From NCBI GenBank assembly GCA_963820185.1, contig CAWFYV010000005.1:200865-264864 (forward strand): a stretch of DNA of 64,000 bases. The letters run 5' to 3'. Both the position numbers and the translations under genes were made by a program. Shown one piece after another: positions 17,891 to 28,436 of this stretch. Position 1 is the stretch's first letter; each line of letters opens with the position of its first letter. This stretch comes from Aquilonibacter sp963820185. GTDB taxonomy: Bacteria; Vulcanimicrobiota; Vulcanimicrobiia; Vulcanimicrobiales; Vulcanimicrobiaceae. The notes beneath the pieces were generated by a model that was not told the origin of the DNA, searched no databases, and worked only from the letters and a program-made list of their open reading frames with translations.

Positions 17891-18836
17891 GCAGACCAGT
17901 CTCCTCGGGATAGCCGAGCATGATGTTGAGGTTTTGCACGGCCTGACCCGCCGCGCCTTTGCCGAGGTTATCGATCGCGCAGATCGCGCGCACGGCGTTG
18001 CCGAGCACGTCGATCCGCACTTCCGCATCGTTGGTTCCTGTGACCGCCGCGACGCTGGGCACACGCTCGCCCTCCACCATGCGCACGAACGGACTTGCGC
18101 CGTAGGCTGCGGCATACGCTTCGCGTACGGCCTCACGATCGAGCGAGCGATCGAAAATCGCGTAGGCGTCGGCCAGCATCCCACGCGCGAGCGGTACGAC
18201 GTGCGGGGTAAAGACCAGCGGCGTAGCGTTGCCGTGCATGCGCAAGATTCGTTCGATCTCCGGCTGATGCCGATGGCCGCCGATGCCATAGGCGCGAATG
18301 TCGCCCGCGACTTCGGCGTAGAGCGAACCCGTCGCCGGTTTGCGGCCGGCGCCGGTGATGCCGCTCTTGGCATCGACGATCAACTGCACGGGTGTCGCAA
18401 TCTCGAGCAGCGGTAGCAGCGCCAGCAACGACGCGGTCGGATAACAGCCGGGATTCGCGACCAGTGACGCGCCGCCGATTGCATCGCGATTCCATTCGCA
18501 CAGCCCATACGCCGCGCTCTCGTCAAAACGATAGTCCGCCGAGAGATCGATGACCCGCGCCCCGGCATCGATGAATTTCGGCACATGCGCGTGCGCTTCA
18601 CCGTGCGCACCGGCCGCGATCACGAAATCGCCGGGCCGCAGCGTTTCGAGCACCGAGCCTTCAGGCGTGAAGACGTAGTCGGTCGTACGCAAGAGTGGAA
18701 AATGATCGGCCAGAAACGCGCCCGCGTGACTGCGGCTCTCGAGCATACCGAGTTCGAAGAACGGATGCGCATCGAGCAAACGAATCGCTTCGGCTGCGCC
18801 GTAGCCGCTTGCACCCCAGACATGCACGCGCGTCAT
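17865..18836 (-). CDS. argC: N-acetyl-gamma-glutamyl-phosphate reductase (ArgC)
   Basis: The 323-residue protein has an N-terminal NADP-binding domain (VHVWGASGYGAAEAIRLL) and a catalytic domain with the active-site Cys in VANPGCYPTASLLAL, plus IVDAKSGITGAGRKP and HRHQPEIERIL. It reduces N-acetylglutamyl phosphate to the semialdehyde. Its ATG overlaps the argH stop by four bases. Confidence 0.92.
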   Translation of the reverse strand: MTRVHVWGASGYGAAEAIRLLDAHPFFELGMLESRSHAGAFLADHFPLLRTTDYVFTPEGSVLETLRPGDFVIAAGAHGEAHAHVPKFIDAGARVIDLSADYRFDESAAYGLCEWNRDAIGGASLVANPGCYPTASLLALLPLLEIATPVQLIVDAKSGITGAGRKPATGSLYAEVAGDIRAYGIGGHRHQPEIERILRMHGNATPLVFTPHVVPLARGMLADAYAIFDRSLDREAVREAYAAAYGASPFVRMVEGERVPSVAAVTGTNDAEVRIDVLGNAVRAICAIDNLGKGAAGQAVQNLNIMLGYPEETGLHARAIVAG

Positions 18837-20226
18837 AGTGTGTCCAGTTCGGCAGCGAGCGACGCAAGGCCCGCGCGCACGGCTTGCGGTGACGTCGAGC
18901 CGCCGGTCATTTTCGCCGCAACACTCGCGGCCGGATCGAGCGGCGCCTTAAACTCCTTAAGACCGGCTTCGTGTGCAAGCGTCGCGAGATCGCGCTCGTC
19001 GAGCGCGCGCCCCGCTTCTTCCGCCGCGCGCACGACCGCACCGACGAGCGCATGCGCCTCGCGCGCGCTCACGCCGGCTGCAATTAGCGCATCGGCCAGA
19101 TCGGTCGCGACCGTGTACCCGGTTCCCGCACGCGCCGCCATCGCGTCGCGCGCAAAGGTCGTGTCGCGCAGCGCGCGCTCGAACGCATCGAGCGCCGCGA
19201 GCGCGCGTTCGCACGCGACGATCCCCATGCGTTTGGTCTCTTGCAGATCGCGGTGATACGAGAGCGGCATCCCGACCGTCGAGGTTAGCGCACCGAAATA
19301 TGCGCCTGCCGCTTCGCTCGCGTAGCCGCGCACCAGTTCAAAGATGTCGGGATTGCGCTTCTGCGGCATCAAGCTCGAGCCGGTCGAGCTCGCGTCGCCG
19401 AGACGGACGTACCCGAACGCGGGTGTCGCCCAGAGCACGAGTTCAGCACTGACGCGCGAGGCGTCGACGAGCGCGCGTACGCAGGCTTGTGCCACGTCGA
19501 GTAGCGCGTCGCGCGTGCCGATCGCGTCCATCGCATTGCGCGAAGGACGCGCGAACCCAAGGCGTTGGCATGCCGCGTCGCGATCGAGCGGTAACGTGGA
19601 ACCCGAAACCGCAGCCGAGCCGAGCGGACACGCCTGCAGCGCCGCAGCAGCCGCGCTTGAAAAGCGATGCGCGGCGCGCACGAACGGTTCCGCTGCCGCC
19701 TGCAACCAAAAGGCGAGCAGTATCGGCTGGGCCGGCTGCATGTGCGTCGTCGCCGCGAGCAGCGTTCCGGCGTTGAGTTCTTCCGAGGCACGCGCCAGCA
19801 AATGCCGCGCGATCGAACGCGCGCGCTCAGCGCCGCGTAGCGCGCGGTCGTGCGCGTAGAGCGCAAGCGTCGTCGCAACCTGATCGTTGCGGCTGCGCCC
19901 GGCGTGTAAACGCGTACCCGCCTCCGGCGCGAGTTCGCGCACGCGTGCGTCGATTGCACCGTGCACGTCTTCGGCGCCGCTCGCGCGCGCATAGGCTGCA
20001 AACGTGCCGTTCTCGATTTCGCGGGCTACCGTCTCGAGCGCGGCGTGCAACGCCGCGGCGGAGGGCGCGTCGATGATCTTGCCGCCGGCGAGCGCATCGA
20101 CGTGCGCCTGCGACGTGCGCACGTCGAACGGTGCGAGCACGAGATCGTCTTCGAGCGACGAGCCGAAGGCAAGCAATGCAGGATCGGGTGGGGCGCCGAA
20201 GCGCCCACCCCACTGCAACGATTTTG

Positions 20227-20230
<4 letters not shown>
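18833..20230 (-). CDS. argH: Argininosuccinate lyase (ArgH)
   Basis: This 465-residue fumarase/aspartase-superfamily enzyme has LQWGGRFGAPPD at the start, HAGRSRNDQVATTLAL, the catalytic-Ser loop GSSLMPQKRNPD, and THMQPAQPILLAFW. It splits argininosuccinate to arginine and fumarate. The start codon lies inside a copy of the 37-bp repeat (20226-20265): the ATG is read from the repeat's CAT and overlaps the argG TGA. Confidence 0.92.
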
Positions 20231-21482
<1,252 letters not shown>

Positions 21483-21486
<4 letters not shown>

Positions 21487-21956
21487 GCTGCGCTACTTCC
21501 CTTCAGATCTAAGAAACGTTGTTTGATAACGGGCATCTCCTCGGCACTGCGCACCACGATCATCACCGTGTCGTCGCCACCCAGGGTTCCGATGATTTCG
21601 GGCCACGCCGCCTCGTCGACTGCCGAGGCAATCATCATCGCACTTCCCGGCGGCGTCTTGATCACGATCATGTTCACGCTGCCGGTAATCGTCTGCGCAA
21701 GCTCGGCCACCACGCGGTGCAAGCGGCTCACGTAGTTGACGGTCGCGTTGGGCACGACGTACTTGAAGAGCGCTTCATCGTCGCCGTTTACCTTGATCGG
21801 CACTTTGACGAGCCCCAGCTCCTTGATGTCGCGCGAAACCGTGGCCTGCGTCGCCGCATAGCCTTGGCCCTCGAGCAGCGCCACCAACTCGTCTTGCGAG
21901 TGTACCGGTCGCGTTGCGACCAGCGTAAGAATCGCCCGCTGCCTTCTGTCTTTCAT
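21483..21956 (-). CDS. argR: Arginine repressor (ArgR)
   Basis: The 157-residue protein has the ArgR winged-helix DNA-binding domain (QATVSRDIKELGLVKVP) and the C-terminal oligomerisation/arginine-binding domain ending LGGDDTVMIVV. It senses arginine and represses the arg genes or activates catabolism. Being inside the operon it presumably controls, it would be autoregulated. Its own start lies one base after the stop of a 40-codon small ORF. The likely operators are the palindromes at 23059-23091. Confidence 0.9.
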
Positions 21957-21957
21957 C

Positions 21958-22080
21958 TTAAAGGCGCTCCGCCCGAGGCTGCGCGCCCCCCACTGCGTGG
22001 GGCCCCCAAACCAGGGGCCGCATAAACATTTTCACCGGCCATGATTCCCCTGGGGCGGCCCCATTGATCGTGTGATTCAT
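21958..22080 (-). other. Structured argF-argR intercistronic segment with a possible 40-codon ORF
   Basis: An ORF starting at the ATG at 22080 shares its A with the argF TGA (TGATG) and ends in TAA two bases before the argR ATG (TAAGATG), so the spacing suits translational coupling. It would read MNHTINGAAPGESWPV... for 40 residues with no known domain. An alternative frame (MAGENVYAAPGLGAPRSGG...) ends by overlapping the argR ATG. The RNA is very GC-rich with strong hairpins, for example CCCCAC-GCA-GTGGGG and GGGGC-C-GCCCC. It could be coding, an attenuator or an mRNA-processing site. Confidence 0.4.
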
Positions 22081-23054
22081 CAGAACATCCCCTTGGCGTC
22101 GGTTAAAAGCGCAACGAGCAAAGCTTTTTGCGCGTGCATACGGTTCTCGGCCTGATCGAGCACGGCGCTGCGCATGCCGTCGATCACGCTTTCCGCGACC
22201 TCCTCGCCGCGGTGCGCGGGCAGGCAGTGCATGAAGATCGCGTGCGGCTCCGCATACGATAACAACTCGTCGGTAACCGCATAGGGGCGCAACATCGCAT
22301 CGTTACGCTCGCGATAGCGCTCTTCGCCCATCGAGGTCCACACGTCGGTGTAGATCACGTCGGCACCGCGCACGGCCCGAATCGGATTGGTGAACGCGCG
22401 CGCGCTCCCGCCGGCCGGCGCACCGAGCTTATTCAAAAAGCCGAGCGTCGCTTCGTTGGGACGATGCGTCGGCGGCGAACCGAAGTGCACCACCGCGCCG
22501 AGCATCACGGCGGCCTGCGCGAGCGACATCGCGACGTTGTTCTTGCCGTCGCCCACGTAGGCGATGTGCAAGCCTTCGAGCGTGCCGAAGCGCTCTTCAA
22601 TGGTAAGAATGTCGGCCAGTGCTTGGCACGGATGCGCCGCCGCCGAGAGCCCGTTGATCACCGGCACCGTCGCGGAATGCGCAAAGCGCACCAGCGGCGC
22701 ATGTTCGTGCGTCCGGATCACGATCGCATCGACGTAGCGCGACAGGACGCGCGCCGCATCCTCGGGCGTCTCGCGGCTGCCGATCATGAACTCGTTGCCG
22801 GCGGCAAAAAGCGACTCGCCGCCGAGCTGCTGCATCGCTACTTCAAAGGAAACGCGCGTGCGCAGGCTGGGCTTTTCGAACAGGAGCATCATCGTGCGTC
22901 CACGCAGCAACGTGCGTACCTCGGTCTTCGGCACCGCTTTGAGGTAGCGGGCAAGACCGATCAGCGCGGCCAACTCGCCGGGCGAGAAGTCCGTGACCTC
23001 GAGGATGTTACGCCCACGGAGGGTGTTGCTCTGGGCTGGCGCGACGGAAGACAT
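22080..23054 (-). CDS. argF: Ornithine carbamoyltransferase (ArgF)
   Basis: The 324-residue enzyme has the carbamoyl-phosphate loop (EKPSLRTRVSFEVAM; family consensus STRTR), HPCQALADILTI, and the ornithine-loop motif FMHCLPAHRGEEV. It makes citrulline from ornithine. The ATG at 23054 is only 19 bases from the divergent argB ATG. The frame remains open to 23402, but that part shadows argB. It is the first gene of the leftward operon to argD. Confidence 0.9.
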   Translation of the reverse strand: MSSVAPAQSNTLRGRNILEVTDFSPGELAALIGLARYLKAVPKTEVRTLLRGRTMMLLFEKPSLRTRVSFEVAMQQLGGESLFAAGNEFMIGSRETPEDAARVLSRYVDAIVIRTHEHAPLVRFAHSATVPVINGLSAAAHPCQALADILTIEERFGTLEGLHIAYVGDGKNNVAMSLAQAAVMLGAVVHFGSPPTHRPNEATLGFLNKLGAPAGGSARAFTNPIRAVRGADVIYTDVWTSMGEERYRERNDAMLRPYAVTDELLSYAEPHAIFMHCLPAHRGEEVAESVIDGMRSAVLDQAENRMHAQKALLVALLTDAKGMF

Positions 23055-23091
23055 TTCCTGTATATTTATACATATGGAGCATAAATATTCA
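23055..23091. promoter_or_regulatory. Paired ArgR-box-like palindromes in the argF/argB divergent region
   Basis: Box 1 at 23059-23072 is TGTATATTTATACA: perfect TGTAT/ATACA half-sites around four A/T bases, the architecture of the TGAAT-N4-ATTCA ARG box with one change per half. Box 2 at 23078-23091 is AGCATAAATATTCA, whose right half is the perfect ATTCA. Starts are 19 bp apart, about two helical turns, as expected of a cooperatively bound ArgR pair. Box 2 lies within the argB start region. The AT-rich core (TATATTTATACATAT) is also the only plausible -10 sequence for either gene. Confidence 0.65.
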
Positions 23092-23889
23092 AGCCCCATC
23101 GTCGTCAAATACGGCGGCTCGGTTGTCATCCCGAGCGTAGCGGAGCGTAGTCGAGGGGCCGATCCTCTGCTTGAAAGCGTGGTCGCGCTCCATCTTGGGG
23201 GCACCCCGGTCGTGCTCGTCCACGGCGGCGGTCCCGAGATCGATCGCTGGCTGGCCGCGCGGAACGTGCCGACCCGGCGCGTCGACGGCCTGCGCGTCAC
23301 CGACGAGGCCACGCTCGAAGTGACCGAAGCGGTGCTCTGCGCGACGATCAACAAGCGGCTCGTGCGCGCCTGCGCCGCGCTCGGCGCAAAAGCCGTCGGC
23401 ATCAGCGGCGAAGACGCCGATACGCTGGTCGCGCAAACCGCGCACGGATCGCACGGCGAAGATCTCGGCTACGTCGGCGACGTGACCGCCTGCGATCCCT
23501 CGTTGATCAACCTGCTTCTCGGTGCGCGCTATCTGCCGGTCGTCGCGCCGCTCGCGGTCGCGCCCGACGACGCCCACGCGTTCAACGTCAACGCAGACCT
23601 TGCGGCCGCCGCAATCGCCGGCGCTCTGCACGCGCACGCCTTCATTATGATCACCAACGTCTCGCGCGTGCGCCGCGACCCGAGCGATCCGGAAAGCGGC
23701 ATCAGCCGCATGTCGCTCGGTCAAGCGCGCGCTTTCGTAGAAACGCCGGCCTGCGAAGGCGGCATGCGCCCGAAGATGCAAGCCGCGATCGCCGCCGTCG
23801 AAGCCGGCGCATCGGCGTCATATATCTGCAGCCCGCAACCGCTCGCGGATGTTCTCGCCGGCAACGCTACGGTCATCGGCGGTGTTTGA
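23074..23889 (+). CDS. argB: Acetylglutamate kinase (ArgB) with an in-frame repeat insertion
   Basis: The 271-residue amino-acid kinase has IVVKYGGS at the start, PVVLVHGGGPEI, FNVNADLAAAAIAGAL, and GGMRPKMQAAIAAVEAGA near the end. It phosphorylates N-acetylglutamate. Residues about 17-28 (VIPSVAERSRG) are encoded by a 37-bp-family repeat just after the phosphate-binding KYGGS, where typical ArgB has only a few residues before the first helix. It stays in frame, so the protein is probably made with a longer loop. It is divergent from argF and lies six bases before the helicase gene. Confidence 0.9.
   Translation: MEHKYSSPIVVKYGGSVVIPSVAERSRGADPLLESVVALHLGGTPVVLVHGGGPEIDRWLAARNVPTRRVDGLRVTDEATLEVTEAVLCATINKRLVRACAALGAKAVGISGEDADTLVAQTAHGSHGEDLGYVGDVTACDPSLINLLLGARYLPVVAPLAVAPDDAHAFNVNADLAAAAIAGALHAHAFIMITNVSRVRRDPSDPESGISRMSLGQARAFVETPACEGGMRPKMQAAIAAVEAGASASYICSPQPLADVLAGNATVIGGV
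23123..23158. repeat. 37-bp-family repeat (copy 3) in frame inside argB
   Basis: Begins TTGTCATCCCGAGCGTAGCG and ends CGTAGTCGAGGG, with one substitution (GGAGCG for GAAGCG). It is read in a different frame and on the opposite strand of the element compared with the argG copies. Confidence 0.88.
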
Positions 23890-23895
23890 GGACGT

Positions 23896-26800
23896 GTGAT
23901 CGACCGATTCCATCCGCTGGTACGACAGTGGTTCGGCAGCCGGTATGGCGAGCCAACCGAGCCGCAGGTTTGCGGCTGGCCGGCCATTGCGGCCGGCAGC
24001 GACGTATTGATCTCGGCGCCCACCGGCTCGGGGAAGACGCTGGCCGCGTTTTCGATTTGCCTGGATGACCTCGTGCGACGCGCTGCCGCCAATGAACTGG
24101 GCGATCACACCCGCGTCGTCTACGTGTCGCCGCTCAAAGCGCTGACCAACGACGTTCGCAAGAATCTCGAACTGCCGCTGGCCGAACTGCGCGCCTTAGC
24201 GCAAGAGCAAGGCTTGTCGCTCGACGAGATCCGCACCGCGGTGCGCACCGGCGACACGACGCCGGCCGAACGCGCGCGTATGCTCAAGCACCCGCCGCAC
24301 GTGCTGGTCACGACGCCCGAGTCGCTCTTCATCTTGCTCACCGCCGAAAAGTCGCGCGCGCTTTTCACCAACGTGACGACGGTTATCGTCGATGAGATTC
24401 ATGCGATGGCGCGCGACAAGCGCGGATCGCATCTCGCACTCTCGCTCGCGCGCCTCGACCGTATCGCGCAAAGCGCCGGCGGCACAAAGCCGCAGCGAAT
24501 CGGGCTCTCGGCGACGATACGCCCGCTCGAAGACGTTGCCCAGTTTTTGAGCCCGAGCGCGCAGGTGATCGATGTCGGCAGCCGTCGCGCGATGACCATC
24601 GCGGTCGAAGTACCCAACGACGAACTTGGTCCGGTCGCAAGCGGCGAGATGTGGGGGGAGACCTACGATCGCCTCGCGGAGTTGATCCGCGCCAACCGGA
24701 CCACGCTGGTGTTTGTCGGCACGCGGCGCATGAGCGAGCGTGTCGCATTTGCATTGACCGAGCGCCTGGGCGACGGCCTGGTGCTGCCGCATCACGGCAG
24801 TCTTTCACGCGAGAAGCGCTTTGAGGCCGAGCATCGGCTCAAGGCGGGCGAGCTTCGCGCGGTCGTCGCGACCGCCTCGCTGGAACTGGGCATCGACATC
24901 GGATCGATCGATCTGGTCGTGCAACTCGGCTCGCCCCGCTCGATTTCGGTTGCGCTTCAGCGCATCGGCCGCTCTGGTCACTGGATTGGCGCGCGCCCGC
25001 ACGGCCGGCTGTTCCCCACCACGCGCGACGAGTTGCTCGAGTGCGCGGCGCTGGTACGCGCCATCCGCACCGGCGCGATGGACGCAATCACGATTCCCGC
25101 ATCGCCGCTCGACATTCTCGCGCAGCAGATCGTTGCGGCATGCGCGAGCGAAGAGTGGGACGTCGAGGAGTTATACGCGACCGTCCAAAGCGCATACTCG
25201 TATCGCGCGCTCGCGCGCAAGGATTTTGACGACGTCGTCGACATGCTCGCCGACGGCGTGACGACGTCGCGCGGACGCAGCGGCGCGTACCTGCACTTCG
25301 ATCGTGTCAACGGCCGGCTGCGCGGACGGCGCGGCGCGCGCATGGCGGCGATCACGTCGGGCGGCGCGATTCCCGATACGGCGCTCTACAACGTCGTGGT
25401 CGAGCCCGACGGCCATGTCGTCGGAACGCTGGATGAGGATTTCGCGATCGAAAGCCTCGCGGGCGATATCTTTATGCTCGGGACCACCTCGTGGCGCATT
25501 CGCCGCGTCGAACCCGGCGTCGTGCGCGTCGAAGATGCGCAGGGTGCACCGCCGACCGTGCCGTTTTGGAACGGGGAGGGCTTGGGCCGCACGATCGAGC
25601 TCTCACGTGAAGTTGCGGCCGTGCGCGCAGCAATCGACGAGCGCGACGATGCGTCGGCACGCGCGTTCCTGATCGAGCACTGCGGGCTCGACGACCCGGG
25701 AGCCGACCAGGCCGTCGCGTACGTGCGCGCCGGCAAAGCGATTCTCGGTGTCGTGCCGACCGATCGAACGCTCGTGGCCGAGCGATTCTTCGATGAAGCC
25801 GGCGGGATGCAGCTCATCCTGCATACGCCGTTCGGCGCGCGTATCAATCGGGCGTGGGGCCTCGCGCTGCGCAAGCGCTTTTGCCGTTCGTTCAATTTGG
25901 AACTGCAGGCGGCGGCAACCGACAACGGCATCGTGCTCTCGCTGACCGACCAGCACGCGTTTCCGCTCGAGATCGTCTTCGAATACGTCAAGTCGGCCAG
26001 TGTCGAGTACGTGCTGACCCAAGCGCTCTTGCCCGCGCCGATGTTTGCGGCGCGTTGGCGCTGGAACGCCATCCGCGCGCTTGCGATCTTGCGGATGCGC
26101 GGCGGCCGCAAAGTCCCGCCGCAATTGCTGCGCATGCGCGCGGATGACTTGATCGCGTCGGTCTTTCCCGACCAAGCCGCTTGCCCAGAGAATCTCACCG
26201 GACCGATTCGCATCCCCGATCACGTGCTGGTACGCGAAACGATCGACAACTGCTTGCATGAAGCAATGGATCTGGACGGCCTGCTCGGCGTGCTGCACAG
26301 CCTCGAAGCCGGTGAAATCCGCACGGTCGCGGTCGATACACCGGAGCCGTCGCCCTTCTGCCACGAGATCTTAAACGCAAATCCCTACGCGTATCTGGAC
26401 GATGCTCCGCTCGAAGAGCGGCGTGCGCGCGCCGTGCAGCTGCGACGCACGATTCGCAGCGACGCCGACGGCGCCGGGATCTTGAGCGCCGACGCGATTG
26501 CCGAAGTTGCCGAAGAGTCCTGGCCGGTCGTGCGCGACGCCGACGAACTGCACGACGCCTTGGCGACGCTGGTGGTCTTGCCTCCGGTTGCGCAGTGGGC
26601 GGCATGGTACGAAGAACTCGTGGCCGCTCGCCGCGCGACCACGCTTCGCTCGCCGGCCGGAACGTTCTGGACCAGCGCCGAGCGACTGACACTTGCGCAA
26701 GCCGCGTATCCGGATGCGACGCTCGATCCGCATATCGATGCGGTCACGCACGACACCGTTCCGGAAGAGCACGAGGCTGCCGTCGCGGAAATCTTGCGCG

Positions 26801-27990
26801 GCTGGCTCGAGTCCACCGGACCCGTCACCAGTCTCGAACTTTCGCAGCGCTTCGGTGTCGATCAACAAACCATCGACGCAGCGCTGATTCGCTTGGAGAC
26901 GCAAGGCCAGCTCTTGCGCGGCCGTTTTCGCGGCGGCGAAACCGAGGAGTGGTGCAATCGACGCGTACTCGCGCGCATCCATCGCCGCACGCTCGGCACG
27001 CTGCGGCGCGAGATCGAACCCGTCTCCTCGATCGAGTACGTTCGCTTTTTGCACCGCTGGCAACACGTCGCAGCGGGCACGCGTCTGCATGGCATCGACG
27101 GCACGCTGCACGTCATTCGGCAACTCGAAGGCTACGAAATCCCCGCCGCTGCGTGGGAGACCGCGATTCTTCCTTCGCGCATTACCGGATACCGGCGCGA
27201 ATATCTCGACCAGCTGTGCTATTCGGGTGAAGTCATGTGGGGGCGACTCTGCGCACACCCCGCACTCGCCCGAACCGAAGAACCCAATCGCCGCATACGT
27301 CCGACCAAACTCGCGCCGATCTCGCTGTTCTCGCGCGAAAATGCCGAAGCCCTGATCGTTCGCAACGATGAAGGAACGTCCGGGCTTTCCTCCGCCGCGT
27401 GCGACGTGTTGGAAGAGATCCGTCGACGCGGCGCACCGTTTTTCAGCGATATCGTTCGCGGCTCGAAACGCCTTGCAAGCGAAGTCGAGGACGCACTCTG
27501 GCAACTGATCGCGGCGGGACTCGTGACAGCGGATGGCTTCGACGCGCTGCGCTCGCTGATCGACGCCAAGCGTCGCCTGGGTGAAAAAGGCCTGCGCGCG
27601 CGGCCCCGCTCCTCGAGCGGACGCTGGACGTTGCTCGATTCGGCGGCGCAAGGCATCGATCCGGAGTGGTTCGCGCGACGACTGCTCGACCGCTGGGGCG
27701 TTCTTTTCCGCGACATGGTCGCGCGTGAATCGCTCGCGCCGCGCTGGCGCGACATGCTCGTCGCGCTGCGCCGGATGGAGGCGCGCGGCGAAATTCGCGG
27801 TGGCCGTTTCGTGCATGGATTCGTCGGCGAACAATTTGCGCTTCCCGAGGCTATCGACGCGCTACGCGCATCGCGCCGCAGCAACGACGACAGCGCTCTG
27901 ACCGAAGTCAGCGCGTACGACCCGCTGCATTTGACCGGAATCGTGCTTCCCAGTTCGCCAGTTAAAGTTACTTTCGCGTCACTTCTATGA
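23896..27990 (+). CDS. lhr: Lhr-type large ATP-dependent helicase
   Basis: The 1364-residue superfamily 2 helicase starts at GTG 23896, six bases after argB. RecA domain 1 has the Q-motif region EPTEPQVCGWPAI, Walker A APTGSGKT (~41), VDEIHAM (~165) and LSAT. RecA domain 2 has VATASLELGIDIG and QRIGRSGH (~358). A winged-helix, beta-barrel (Lhr-core) and long C-terminal extension with several winged-helix-like modules follow, as in full-length Lhr of about 1400-1500 residues. Lhr proteins are 3'-5' DNA/RNA:DNA helicases linked to DNA repair. The 3' end overlaps the convergent secreted-protein gene by 23 bases. Confidence 0.92.
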   Translation: MIDRFHPLVRQWFGSRYGEPTEPQVCGWPAIAAGSDVLISAPTGSGKTLAAFSICLDDLVRRAAANELGDHTRVVYVSPLKALTNDVRKNLELPLAELRALAQEQGLSLDEIRTAVRTGDTTPAERARMLKHPPHVLVTTPESLFILLTAEKSRALFTNVTTVIVDEIHAMARDKRGSHLALSLARLDRIAQSAGGTKPQRIGLSATIRPLEDVAQFLSPSAQVIDVGSRRAMTIAVEVPNDELGPVASGEMWGETYDRLAELIRANRTTLVFVGTRRMSERVAFALTERLGDGLVLPHHGSLSREKRFEAEHRLKAGELRAVVATASLELGIDIGSIDLVVQLGSPRSISVALQRIGRSGHWIGARPHGRLFPTTRDELLECAALVRAIRTGAMDAITIPASPLDILAQQIVAACASEEWDVEELYATVQSAYSYRALARKDFDDVVDMLADGVTTSRGRSGAYLHFDRVNGRLRGRRGARMAAITSGGAIPDTALYNVVVEPDGHVVGTLDEDFAIESLAGDIFMLGTTSWRIRRVEPGVVRVEDAQGAPPTVPFWNGEGLGRTIELSREVAAVRAAIDERDDASARAFLIEHCGLDDPGADQAVAYVRAGKAILGVVPTDRTLVAERFFDEAGGMQLILHTPFGARINRAWGLALRKRFCRSFNLELQAAATDNGIVLSLTDQHAFPLEIVFEYVKSASVEYVLTQALLPAPMFAARWRWNAIRALAILRMRGGRKVPPQLLRMRADDLIASVFPDQAACPENLTGPIRIPDHVLVRETIDNCLHEAMDLDGLLGVLHSLEAGEIRTVAVDTPEPSPFCHEILNANPYAYLDDAPLEERRARAVQLRRTIRSDADGAGILSADAIAEVAEESWPVVRDADELHDALATLVVLPPVAQWAAWYEELVAARRATTLRSPAGTFWTSAERLTLAQAAYPDATLDPHIDAVTHDTVPEEHEAAVAEILRGWLESTGPVTSLELSQRFGVDQQTIDAALIRLETQGQLLRGRFRGGETEEWCNRRVLARIHRRTLGTLRREIEPVSSIEYVRFLHRWQHVAAGTRLHGIDGTLHVIRQLEGYEIPAAAWETAILPSRITGYRREYLDQLCYSGEVMWGRLCAHPALARTEEPNRRIRPTKLAPISLFSRENAEALIVRNDEGTSGLSSAACDVLEEIRRRGAPFFSDIVRGSKRLASEVEDALWQLIAAGLVTADGFDALRSLIDAKRRLGEKGLRARPRSSSGRWTLLDSAAQGIDPEWFARRLLDRWGVLFRDMVARESLAPRWRDMLVALRRMEARGEIRGGRFVHGFVGEQFALPEAIDALRASRRSNDDSALTEVSAYDPLHLTGIVLPSSPVKVTFASLL

Positions 27991-28315
27991 CATTTGCACT
28001 CGGCATGCGTGCGTTACACTGCTGACTGACGCCAACTATGTACCAGGGCGGTTTGCCCGCGGCAGACCCTCGGCCGAAGCGAATCCAGCAGTTCCCATTC
28101 ATGCTGCTGCCGCCGTTTTTCAAAACTATGTCGACATGGCCACTGTTTGAGCAGCGTACGTTCTGGTATGACACGTGAACGCAACCGTTTGGCAAACCTG
28201 GTGTAAAAGAAATGTTGTATCCAAGAACCTTAATCAATACGTCCGCCGCCGGGGCCGGCAGCGGAGCCAGCGCCAGTGCAAAAGCAACTGCGCTCATTAC
28301 CGCGCGGTTCATCAT
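27968..28315 (-). CDS. Small secreted protein, unknown
   Basis: The ATG at 28315 follows AAGGAG by eight bases, giving 115 residues. A signal peptide (NRAVMSAVAFALALAPLPAPA) precedes a mature domain of about 90 residues with five Cys (GCVHVSY, NVRCSN, NGNCWIRF, SQQCNARM among them), suggesting disulfides. No family is recognised. It resembles the other small secreted proteins of this region in size and Cys content, but lacks their CAWVT...RAEV core. Confidence 0.65.
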   Translation of the reverse strand: MMNRAVMSAVAFALALAPLPAPAADVLIKVLGYNISFTPGLPNGCVHVSYQNVRCSNSGHVDIVLKNGGSSMNGNCWIRFGRGSAAGKPPWYIVGVSQQCNARMPSANVIEVTRK

Positions 28316-28365
28316 CAACGATACTCCTTTTAGCGTTTTCCTGTCCGTTACCGTTCGCCAGTCTC

Positions 28366-28371
28366 TATAAT
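28366..28371 (+). promoter_or_regulatory. Candidate -10 (TATAAT) for the secreted-protein gene at 28437
   Basis: A consensus TATAAT lies in the 121-bp divergent gap, about 66 bases before the ATG. No good -35 hexamer is seen at 17 bp. Confidence 0.4.
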
Positions 28372-28436
28372 CCTTTCCTCGGCTCCTGAAGGGACGCGCG
28401 CGACGGTGCGGAACCGCTTCCTCGATCGGAGGGCCT

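Noticed and set aside
22993..23073. Longer argB with an upstream start
   Set aside because: The upstream part overlaps argF and lacks similarity; MEHKYSSPIVVKYGG at 23074 is the normal N-terminus.
26371..27834. Long minus-strand open frame (487 codons) inside the helicase gene
   Set aside because: Antisense shadow of lhr caused by high GC; composition is low-complexity Arg/Ala.
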